From contig NZ_JAMONU010000165.1 of assembly GCF_027066465.1 (NCBI RefSeq), positions 1 through 27,169 of the forward strand: a DNA stretch of 27,169 bases, read 5' to 3'. The translations under genes were made by a program, and so were the position numbers. The notes beneath the pieces are model-generated. The model searched no databases, was not told the DNA's origin, and saw only the letters and a program-made list of their open reading frames with translations. This DNA is from Thermococcus sp. GTDB lineage: Archaea > Methanobacteriota_B > Thermococci > Thermococcales > Thermococcaceae. Shown in pieces: positions 7,814 to 14,351 of the stretch (positions within the stretch are counted from its first letter, which is position 1; every line of letters begins with the position of its first letter).

Positions 7814-8587
7814 TCACCCCTCAACAAGCTCGCGGAGCTTCACCTCGTAATCCTCAACATCAACACCCTTTCTCGCGAAATAGTTCGTAACGTTCCTCAA
7901 ATCCCTCTTCAGCAGTTCAACGCTCATTCTGTTCCTCCGCACGGTTGCCTGCGACCAGTCTATGACCACCGGCCCGTCCCAGAGCAGGACGTTGTACTCG
8001 CTCAAATCGCCGTGAACCATGTCGCCGCGCTTCCAGAGCCTCTCGATGACGCCGATTAAATAGTCGTACAGTTCCTCGAAGTCGCTCTTCTCAAGCTCCC
8101 TCTCAACGTCCTTCAACCTTGGAGCGGGCGTCTCATCGCCGATGAACTCCATTACTAGGACGTTGTTGCGGAAGATTATCGGCTCGGGAACGCGAACGGC
8201 GTACTTTATCGCCCTCTGGAGGTTCTTGAACTCCCTCCTCGCCCAGACGAAGATTAACTTCCTCATGTCCTTCGGCAGATAGCCAATTCTCGGGTCCGCC
8301 GCGAGGTACTCCCATATTCTGCGGAACTCGGTTGTGTAAGTTCTGTAAATCTTCACCGCTATCCTGTTGCCCTCCGAATCAACCCCAGCGAAGACGTTTG
8401 CTTCCTTGCCCGTGCTTATTACACCGCAAAGCTCCTCGATTTTACCGCGCCTGTGCAGGTAGACTAGGGTTTCTTTCGTCGTCCTGTCGAAGACCTCGTT
8501 GGCTATCTTGTACAGCTCGCTGTCCTTTTCGCGCCTTTCCCTGAGGCCCAGTATCTCCTCGATTTCCCTCTCAAGTTTCTCCCGCAT
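7814..8587 (-). CDS. rio1: RIO1-type serine protein kinase
   Basis: 257 residues. Atypical protein kinase/ATPase of small-subunit ribosome maturation. Visible motifs are the RIO1 nucleotide loop STGKEANVF (58-66), the ATP lysine in AVKIY (K79), the catalytic loop HGDLSEYN (192-199, D194) and the metal-binding IDWSQ (D210). The STGKEANVF signature separates RIO1 from RIO2, and no N-terminal winged helix of the RIO2 type is present. The start follows GAGTGATG. It lies between aIF1A (21-bp gap) and the Dim2-like gene, an arrangement joining translation initiation with 30S biogenesis. Confidence 0.95.
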   Translation of the reverse strand: MREKLEREIEEILGLRERREKDSELYKIANEVFDRTTKETLVYLHRRGKIEELCGVISTGKEANVFAGVDSEGNRIAVKIYRTYTTEFRRIWEYLAADPRIGYLPKDMRKLIFVWARREFKNLQRAIKYAVRVPEPIIFRNNVLVMEFIGDETPAPRLKDVERELEKSDFEELYDYLIGVIERLWKRGDMVHGDLSEYNVLLWDGPVVIDWSQATVRRNRMSVELLKRDLRNVTNYFARKGVDVEDYEVKLRELVEG

Positions 8588-8608
8588 GCTTCATCACTCG
8601 GCGGGAGG

Positions 8609-8959
8609 TTAGAGGAGAGCTTCCCCGCCCGAGAGGAAGTCCTGACTTATCTTGCCCTTCCTGAGAAGCCAATCAACCTGTGTCTTGGTGTAGCGGTAAA
8701 CTATGTCGCCCCTCTTATCGCTCTGAACGGACCAAGGCTGAACTATGACAACGTCGCCAACGCGCATCCACATCCTCCTCCTGAGCTTGCCTGGAATCCT
8801 GCATCTCCTTATCTTGCCGTCCTCGCAGCGGACGTCCATCCACCCTGCACCGAGGGCCTGCTCTATAACGCCGAAGAGCTGACCCTGACTCCTGTCCGGG
8901 AGAGGAACGCGGATGACTTCGTCCCCCTCGACCTGTCTCTCCTTTTTCTTGGGAGCCAT
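8609..8959 (-). CDS. eif1A: Translation initiation factor aIF1A
   Basis: 116 residues beginning MAPKKKERQ. S1/OB-fold factor that binds the A site of the small ribosomal subunit during initiation. Recognisable segments are GDEVIRVPLPD, GAGWMDVRCEDGKIRRCRIPGKLRRRMW and VGDVVIVQPW, typical of the a/eIF1A family. An in-frame ATG two codons earlier is possible; the chosen start keeps a GGGGGTGAT ribosome site at reasonable spacing. It is the first gene of the minus-strand run and has a clear TATA box upstream. Confidence 0.95.
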   Translation of the reverse strand: MAPKKKERQVEGDEVIRVPLPDRSQGQLFGVIEQALGAGWMDVRCEDGKIRRCRIPGKLRRRMWMRVGDVVIVQPWSVQSDKRGDIVYRYTKTQVDWLLRKGKISQDFLSGGEALL

Positions 8960-8988
8960 GAGCATCACCCCCAACCGCTTTGTTTGAG

Positions 8989-9002
8989 CCCTTATAAGCT
9001 TA
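8989..9002 (-). promoter_or_regulatory. TATA box for the aIF1A-led operon
   Basis: AGCTTATAAGGG on the minus strand, preceded by a purine-rich BRE-like GGGGTA, predicts a start near 8968-8970 and a ~10-nt leader carrying the GGTGAT site. It is the likely main promoter of the housekeeping run. Confidence 0.6.
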
Positions 9003-9095
9003 CCCCTGCAAAAATTCTCCAAAAGGTTTGCATGCCCAATCTTTTAAAATTTCTGCAATGAGATTACCCAGATATGTCCATTAGAGGAACATCAA

Positions 9096-9106
9096 AGTTT
9101 AAAAAC
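9096..9106 (+). promoter_or_regulatory. TATA box for the metal ABC transporter/rnhB run
   Basis: AGTTTAAAAAC lies about 26 nt before 9129, predicting a leaderless or nearly leaderless transcript. That agrees with the absence of a purine-rich ribosome site before the start. Between this box and the aIF1A promoter (about 9003-9095) I see no gene or clear repeat. Confidence 0.5.
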
Positions 9107-9128
9107 GAACCGATGAAGATTGTCTGGG

Positions 9129-9929
9129 ATGCGGATGGCGGCTGTGGAAGCAGAGAACCTCACGATACTCTACGAGGGAAAACCGGCTTTAAGCGACGTG
9201 ACGTTCAGGTTAGAGGAGGGTAAAACCCTGCTCCTCCTCGGTCCGAACGGCGCGGGCAAGACCACGCTTTTGAAAACGATAGCCTGCTTCCACCGCGAAT
9301 ACAGGGGAAAGCTCCTCGTCTTCGGAAGGAACCCCTGCGACGCAAGAAGTTTGATAAGCTACGTTCCTCAGAGCAGTTCACTCAACGAGCGCGTTCCGCT
9401 CACGGCTTTAGAGGTCGTCGCGATGGGCGGGTTCTACGGGAGGGGCTTCGCCCACTTCAAGATTCCAAGGGAGGTTCTGAAGAAGGCCGGGGAGGTTCTG
9501 ACCTTTGTGGGCCTCGGCCACGTTAAGAACAAACTCTTCCGCGAGCTTTCTGGAGGTCAGAAGCAGAGGGTTCTGCTCGCGAGGGCTTTAATGAGCGACC
9601 CCAAACTGCTCCTCCTCGACGAGCCCCTCTCAGCATTGGACCCAAGCGCGAGGGCAGAGGTAACGAACGTCCTCAGCAAGATAAAATCCGAGAAGAACGT
9701 CACGATGATAATAACGACCCACGACATAAACCCGCTCCTTGAGATAGGCGACCTCGTAATGCTGATTAACAGAAGGCTGATAGCCTTTGGAAAACCGGAA
9801 GATGTCCTCACCGACGGCATCATCAAGTCCGTCTACGGCCCGCTGGCGAAGGTAATCCCTGTCGGCGGAAAGCTCTACTGCATAACCGGCGACTTCCACA
9901 TTCACAGGGACAGGGGTGGTGGGCTGTGA
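9129..9929 (+). CDS. ABC transporter ATPase, zinc/manganese (ZnuC/MntB) type
   Basis: 266 residues. Nucleotide-binding subunit of an importer of the metal-ion class. Motifs are Walker A GPNGAGKTT (from 38), Q-loop VPQSS (Q81), signature LSGGQKQR (140-147), Walker B LLLLDEPLSALD (from 160) and the H-loop in TTHD (H198). The start is uncertain: ATG at 9129 or 9135, with an upstream TTG at 9120 less likely; the TATA position favours a leaderless start at 9129 or 9135. It overlaps the permease gene by 4 bp (GTGA). Family membership comes from pairing with an ABC-3 type permease. Zinc versus manganese or iron cannot be decided. Confidence 0.9.
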   Translation: MRMAAVEAENLTILYEGKPALSDVTFRLEEGKTLLLLGPNGAGKTTLLKTIACFHREYRGKLLVFGRNPCDARSLISYVPQSSSLNERVPLTALEVVAMGGFYGRGFAHFKIPREVLKKAGEVLTFVGLGHVKNKLFRELSGGQKQRVLLARALMSDPKLLLLDEPLSALDPSARAEVTNVLSKIKSEKNVTMIITTHDINPLLEIGDLVMLINRRLIAFGKPEDVLTDGIIKSVYGPLAKVIPVGGKLYCITGDFHIHRDRGGGL

Positions 9930-10747
9930 TTCCTGAGTTCATTCTAAGGGCAATCCTCGCAAGTATTATGGTCAGCGTCCTCCTCGGCCTGCTGAGCCCG
10001 CTGATAAACACCAAGGGCCTGGCCTTCCTCACGCACGCGCTCTTTCACGCCCTCCTCTTCGGAGCCGTCCTCGGGATGATTCTCGCGCTCCTCTTCAACA
10101 GCTACGCCCTCGTAACCCTTGTCGCGCTCGTAGTGACGATTACAATCGTCCTAATCATAGCACAGGTTGAAAAGCTCGGCTTCACCCCGGATTCGGCTGT
10201 AGGAATAGTAGCGAGCTTCGTGGCCGGACTTACCGTTCTCGGCTTCGGAATCCTGTACAAGGTCATGGCGAGCAGGCCCTACTTCCCCCTTACCGAGAAC
10301 ATCGTTTCTTACCTGACCGGCGACATCTTCCTCATAACGCTCAGCAACCTGACGGTTTTAATCCTGGGCGGTGCGCTCATCTTCTTCGTCCTCCTCTTCC
10401 TCTACCGCGACTTTCTCTACCTCAGCTTCGACCCGGAGGGGCTTGAGAGCTACGGCGGGAACGCAAGGGCCTACCTCATGATTCTCTACGTCCTCGTGGG
10501 CGCTATCGGTGCCCTAATCGTCCAGACTGTTGGACTAATAACCCTCCAGGTCGTTGCAGTTCTGCCCGGCGCGATAGCGCTCATGGTGAGCTCGGATTTG
10601 AGGAAGGTCCTCGCGGTTAGCCTGCTTTTAACCCTCGCCGTCCAGCTCTCGTCGGTGGTTTTAGCTTACTTCACTGCAATCCCGCCGAGCGGTATAGCGA
10701 CCATAATGCTGGGCGTAATCTACGGCGCGCTCCTCTTCCGGAGGTGA
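9926..10747 (+). CDS. ABC-3 family metal ion permease (ZnuB/MntC type)
   Basis: 273 residues, GTG start overlapping the ATPase stop. About eight hydrophobic segments span the length. The THALFHALLFGAVLG stretch near residue 35 corresponds to the conserved early region of ABC-3 permeases, and PGAIALMVSSDLRKVL near 210 to the conserved coupling region. It should form a homodimeric channel in the membrane with the preceding ATPase. No gene for an extracytoplasmic metal-binding lipoprotein lies next to it, although these importers normally need one. Confidence 0.9.
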   Translation: MIPEFILRAILASIMVSVLLGLLSPLINTKGLAFLTHALFHALLFGAVLGMILALLFNSYALVTLVALVVTITIVLIIAQVEKLGFTPDSAVGIVASFVAGLTVLGFGILYKVMASRPYFPLTENIVSYLTGDIFLITLSNLTVLILGGALIFFVLLFLYRDFLYLSFDPEGLESYGGNARAYLMILYVLVGAIGALIVQTVGLITLQVVAVLPGAIALMVSSDLRKVLAVSLLLTLAVQLSSVVLAYFTAIPPSGIATIMLGVIYGALLFRR

Positions 10748-10751
10748 AACT

Positions 10752-11444
10752 TTGAGACGGAAGATAGCTGGCATCGACGAGGCCGGCAGGGGGCCGGTAA
10801 TAGGCCCGATGGTCATCACGGCCATAGTCGTTGACGAAGAGAACCTACCGGGGCTTGAGGAGCTCGGAGTTAAGGACTCAAAAAAATTGACGCCGAAGAG
10901 ACGCGAGAAGCTTTTCGACGAGATTCTAAGCCTTGCGGATGATTACGTCGTTCTGGTTCTCTCGCCGGAGGAGATAAGCTCCCGCGAGGGAACGCTCAAC
11001 GAGTTCGAGGTCGAGAACTTCGCGAAGGCATTGAACTCCCTAAAGGTGAAGCCTGACGTGATTTACGCCGATGCCGCCGACGTTGACGAAGAGCGCTTTG
11101 GGAACGCCCTTAAGGAGAGGCTGAACTTTGAGGCAGAAATCATAGCGAAACACCGCGCCGACGCTCTCTTTCCGGTGGTTTCCGCCGCTTCAATCGTTGC
11201 AAAGGTTACAAGGGACAGGGAAATCGAGAGGCTGAAAGAGAAGTACGGCGAAATCGGGAGCGGCTATCCAAGCGACCCGAGGACGAGGGCGTTTCTTGAG
11301 AATTATTACAGGGAGCACGGAACGTTTCCTCCGATTGTGAGAGCCGGCTGGAAGACGCTGAGGAAAATAGAGGAGAAGCTCAAAGCCGAAACCAAAAAAC
11401 CAAAGAGAGGTCAGCTCAGCCTTGAGGACTTTCTGGGGGTTTAG
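10752..11444 (+). CDS. rnhB: Ribonuclease HII
   Basis: 230 residues. Cleaves RNA in RNA-DNA hybrids and 5' of single ribonucleotides in DNA. Catalytic acids are visible in GIDEAGRGP (D9, E10), YADAADV (D107) and KHRADALFPVVSAASI (D137). The start is TTG at 10752: no ATG precedes the catalytic motif, and GGAGGTG at 10740-10746 is suitably spaced. The gene begins 4 bp after the permease stop. The C-terminus RGQLSLEDFLGV resembles a PCNA-interacting peptide (Q-x-x-L-x-x-F-L). The last 29 bp overlap the 3' end of the convergent membrane protein gene. Confidence 0.96.
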   Translation: MRRKIAGIDEAGRGPVIGPMVITAIVVDEENLPGLEELGVKDSKKLTPKRREKLFDEILSLADDYVVLVLSPEEISSREGTLNEFEVENFAKALNSLKVKPDVIYADAADVDEERFGNALKERLNFEAEIIAKHRADALFPVVSAASIVAKVTRDREIERLKEKYGEIGSGYPSDPRTRAFLENYYREHGTFPPIVRAGWKTLRKIEEKLKAETKKPKRGQLSLEDFLGV

Positions 11445-12831
11445 TCCTTCCCGAGCCGAGCTTTTCAGAGGCCCACTCCTTGAACTCCCTCAGCTTCTCC
11501 CAGTAGAAAGCCAGGGAGCTTCTGAAGGCCTCCCATCTCAGCAGTTCGTTCAGCGCGACGCCCATAACGACCGCCGCCGATGGGACGAGGGAGGTTGCGT
11601 AGAAGCTGAACTGGGTCTTCCCACCGAGAACGTACTGAAGGGCGAAGAAGCCGACCGTGCTCCAGAAGACCATGAAGGGGGTCAGAATCCCGGGCCTTCT
11701 GCGGTAGAGCCAGGGCATCGCGAAGATTAGAACGACCATGCCGAGGAGGAGAACGGGGTCCGTGCTCGCGAAGACGTTGGGGTTGAAGTGGAATGGGAAG
11801 GGTCTGTAGTTGATGAACCACTGCCAGAAGGGCGACGTGTTGGGGTTGGGTCCTTTGTAGCTGAGGTGCCACTTGAAGCTCGCCAGAAACTGCTCCAGCC
11901 AAGGGACGAAGCCTATGGCCTTTATTATCGTTATCTCCGGAACGAGGAAAACAGCTGTTGGTATTATGACGACTATAGAGAAGAACCTTATGAAGCTTTT
12001 CTCCCTCTTCAGGGCCTTCCAGAGGAGGACCGGCCAGCCAAAGGCACCATCAAGCTTTGCGGCCGCCGCGAGGCCTATCGCAATCGAGGAGCCAAGCTCG
12101 CTCTCATAGACCAGCGCCAGAACGAAGAGCGAGACAAAGAACGCCGTGTGTATGTCAAGCATCGCCGCAACGGAAGTTGCCTGGAGCGTCGGGTCCGCGA
12201 CGACAAAGGCGAGGGCTATGAGTGAAGCGAGGTAGCTCCTGCTTATCCGGTAAGTCGCGAGAACGACTACGAGTTCGATTAAGGCGAACTCTATTATACC
12301 TGGCAGACGCCAGTAGATGGGCTTGTCCCCGAGGAGAACCATGCTCAGCATTATCAGGTCCTTTGCAAGGAAAGGATGCTCGGTGTTGAGGTAGTTCTGT
12401 ATGTTCTCCTTGTCCGGATACCTAAAGCCGGTAACGATGTAGTAGCTCCCCGGCGGAAGCGTCTCCTTCAGCTCGGGGAGGAACTTGTCAAAGGTCGCCT
12501 TTGGAATCTCGTAGTAAACCCCCGGGAAGTTGTAGTACTCGTAGCGGTAGCGGACGCCGTTGGCCGCGGCGAGGGCATCAACCGCTCCCAGATACTTGAA
12601 CTTGTCGCTCTCGTTCGTGAAGATTACGTTGACGCCGTAGGTTCCGTTGAACTCGTAGGTAACGCTCACACCAAGAAGGTGGAGAACGTTTCTGCTCGCG
12701 GGCACGTACCAGACCTCGTCGCCGATGTAGTCGTTGAGGCCCGGCTGGGATGCGAAGTGATAGGCAAACCATACCGTTCCCGCCATTGTCAGTGCAACGA
12801 TGAGCACAAAAGCGGTCCTCCTCCAGTCCAT
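11416..12831 (-). CDS. PMT/GT-C-like membrane glycosyltransferase
   Basis: 471 residues from ATG 12831, preceded by GGTG with 6-nt spacing. About ten hydrophobic segments. One N-terminal membrane helix (8-26) leads to YIGDEVWYVP with the acidic pair D38/E39, and HPFLAKDLI at 152-160 recalls the HPPLGK motif of protein mannosyltransferases (GT39, dolichyl-phosphate-sugar donors). A ~110-residue stretch between these motifs (about 41-151) is hydrophilic with NGT and NES sequons, so probably extracytoplasmic; it is longer than I expect for a PMT. The basic tail is cytoplasmic. Donor and acceptor are unknown. The nearby glmS and aglB suggest a surface glycosylation context. Confidence 0.7.
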   Translation of the reverse strand: MDWRRTAFVLIVALTMAGTVWFAYHFASQPGLNDYIGDEVWYVPASRNVLHLLGVSVTYEFNGTYGVNVIFTNESDKFKYLGAVDALAAANGVRYRYEYYNFPGVYYEIPKATFDKFLPELKETLPPGSYYIVTGFRYPDKENIQNYLNTEHPFLAKDLIMLSMVLLGDKPIYWRLPGIIEFALIELVVVLATYRISRSYLASLIALAFVVADPTLQATSVAAMLDIHTAFFVSLFVLALVYESELGSSIAIGLAAAAKLDGAFGWPVLLWKALKREKSFIRFFSIVVIIPTAVFLVPEITIIKAIGFVPWLEQFLASFKWHLSYKGPNPNTSPFWQWFINYRPFPFHFNPNVFASTDPVLLLGMVVLIFAMPWLYRRRPGILTPFMVFWSTVGFFALQYVLGGKTQFSFYATSLVPSAAVVMGVALNELLRWEAFRSSLAFYWEKLREFKEWASEKLGSGRTKPPESPQG

Positions 12832-12860
12832 TATTAACACCGCTGGAACTAAGCGGGCAA

Positions 12861-12872
12861 CGTTTTTAAGCC
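12861..12872. promoter_or_regulatory. Single TATA element probably shared by divergent genes (12831 minus, 12892 plus)
   Basis: CGTTTTTAAGCC reads as TTTTTAAG on plus and CTTAAAAACG on minus. It is about 26 nt before ATG 12892 (leaderless) and predicts a minus-strand start near 12840, 9-10 nt before ATG 12831. No other TATA-like element is evident in the 60-bp gap. Confidence 0.5.
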
Positions 12873-12891
12873 TCTCCCCTTAGGCGAAAAC

Positions 12892-14043
12892 ATGCTCGAA
12901 GGGATAACCGAGGAGGAAATCAGGGAAGCAGTGGAGCTCATAAAGCGCGGTTTTGACGAGAAGAAGCTCCGCGCGAGGCTTGGAAAGGACTGGGAGCTGA
13001 TAGCCGAGATAGCGAGGGCGAGGATTAGGGCTAAAGACAAGTTCTCGCGCGACGACCTGTGGCTCGACATGGAGGGCCTCCGCTACGCAACCCACGAGGT
13101 TGTCGCAAAATACCGCGCCGAGCGCCTGAAAGAATTCGGAGTCAGGAGCATCGCCGACGTCTCCTGTGGAATCGGAATCCAGCTCATCTTCTACGCGATG
13201 AAGGTTGAGAAAGCCTACGGCATCGACATAGACCCTCTCAAGATAGAGTTCGCAAGGAGAAACGCCGAGCGCTACGGCGTGAATAATATTGAATTCATCA
13301 ACGCCGACTCTCTGGCCCCGGAGACCGTGGAGAAAATAGACGCGGAGGTAATCTTCTCAGACCCGGCCCGGCCCCCGGAAATGCCCGAGAGGAGGCTTGA
13401 GGATTTGCTCCCAAGCCCGCTGGCAATCCACAACGCCTACAAAGCCAAGACCGATGCGTTCATATTCGATTTGCCCCCCCAGATGAGGCGCGAGAGGGTT
13501 CCCTGGAAAGGGGAGTTCGAGTACATTGATTTGCACGGCCACCTGAACAGGCTGACCTTCTACACAGAGCCGCTCGCAAAAGCCGAGCGGAGCGCCGTAA
13601 TCCTTCCCGCCGGCGTCAGGCTCGAGAGCGACCCGAACCTTGAGGACATCGTCGAGTGGACTGAAAAGCCTATGAGCTACCTCTACGAGATTCCGCAGGC
13701 CGTTGATTATGCCGATTTGCTCAACGAGCTGTTCCACAGGCTCAATGGCAACGCAAAGATGCTCCTCCGTGAGAAGAGGCGCGTTTTAGCTACCGGCGAC
13801 GAGCCGATTAAGAGTCCCTACCTCAAGAGAACCTACTCGGTGGTTGCCATCCTGCCCTTTCATCCGGTCAGGATTAACGACTTCCTAAGAAGGGAAGGCT
13901 TCGGAAGGGCGACTCTGAAAATGAGCGTCCCCCAGGAGGAGTACTGGAGGACAAGAAAGCGCATAGAGACGGGGCTAAAGGGAGACAAAAGGGCCTTCGT
14001 CTTCAAGGTTGGGGAGAAAGCGGTTGTAGCGGAGGCGCTATAG
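12892..14043 (+). CDS. Class I SAM methyltransferase with DPARPP motif and THUMP-like tail
   Basis: 383 residues. The Rossmann core shows motif I IADVSCGIGIQ (87-97), motif II YGIDIDP (109-115) and a catalytic-type motif SDPARPP (156-162), followed later by FDLPPQM. The C-terminal ~75 residues, beginning PYLKRTYSVVAILPF, resemble the THUMP-like domain found after such methyltransferases in bacteria. The N-terminal ~60 residues are helical and charged. DPAR-type motifs and a THUMP-like tail suggest RNA as substrate, but the target is unknown. The ATG is probably leaderless. The final 6 bp overlap the convergent TIP-like gene. A C7 run at 13474-13480 lies in the frame without disrupting it. Confidence 0.8.
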   Translation: MLEGITEEEIREAVELIKRGFDEKKLRARLGKDWELIAEIARARIRAKDKFSRDDLWLDMEGLRYATHEVVAKYRAERLKEFGVRSIADVSCGIGIQLIFYAMKVEKAYGIDIDPLKIEFARRNAERYGVNNIEFINADSLAPETVEKIDAEVIFSDPARPPEMPERRLEDLLPSPLAIHNAYKAKTDAFIFDLPPQMRRERVPWKGEFEYIDLHGHLNRLTFYTEPLAKAERSAVILPAGVRLESDPNLEDIVEWTEKPMSYLYEIPQAVDYADLLNELFHRLNGNAKMLLREKRRVLATGDEPIKSPYLKRTYSVVAILPFHPVRINDFLRREGFGRATLKMSVPQEEYWRTRKRIETGLKGDKRAFVFKVGEKAVVAEAL

Positions 14044-14232
14044 CTCCTCTATCCTTGCGTTCCTAATCTTCTTCGAGCCTATCCTGAGCTGCTTGAAGTA
14101 GTTGACGTGCTCCTCGGGCAGAAACGAATCAAGGCTCGTTGATTTAAGGCGCTTCTTTTTCTTTTTCGGCTTCTCCTCGGTTTTCGTTTTCGGCCTAGTG
14201 GAGCCGAGGAACTCGTCAAGCTTCCTGTTCAT
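14038..14232 (-). CDS. TIP-like PCNA inhibitor (Thermococcales inhibitor of PCNA)
   Basis: 64 residues. It begins MNRKLDEFLGSTRPK, has a lysine-rich middle (KPKKKKKRLKS, about 24-34) and ends with SLDSFLPEEHVNYFKQ and IRNARIEEL. Length, N-terminal KLDEFLG segment and position between a methyltransferase and glmS match what I recall of TK0808/TIP of T. kodakarensis, a small protein that binds PCNA through a non-canonical N-terminal motif and blocks its activity. The start at 14232 follows GGGAGGGGC; a longer frame would run through the TATA box and is unlikely. The 3' end overlaps the methyltransferase by 6 bp. Confidence 0.82.
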   Translation of the reverse strand: MNRKLDEFLGSTRPKTKTEEKPKKKKKRLKSTSLDSFLPEEHVNYFKQLRIGSKKIRNARIEEL

Positions 14233-14260
14233 CGCCCCTCCCATTGGGAATGGCAGACCA

Positions 14261-14270
14261 CATATAAAGG
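14261..14270 (-). promoter_or_regulatory. TATA box of the TIP-like gene
   Basis: CCTTTATATG on the minus strand predicts initiation near 14238-14240, a leader of under 10 nt, with AAAAAGC upstream as a possible BRE. Confidence 0.55.
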
Positions 14271-14297
14271 CTTTTTCCTGGTTCAACTTTCTTAGGA

Positions 14298-14311
14298 AAG
14301 CTTTTAACTTC
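14298..14311 (+). promoter_or_regulatory. TATA box of the glmS-aglB operon
   Basis: AAGCTTTTAACTTC predicts transcription near 14330 and a ~22-nt leader with GGTGG before ATG 14352. It is separate from the divergent TIP TATA box, about 30 bp away. Confidence 0.5.
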
Positions 14312-14351
14312 AGGGGTTTATGTGGGGAAAGAGCAGAGCGGGTGGTAGGTG

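Noticed and set aside
13474..13480. Run of seven C in the methyltransferase gene, a possible frameshift site
   Set aside because: The reading frame continues correctly on both sides to a conserved C-terminal domain, so there is no sign of a broken gene or programmed slippage.
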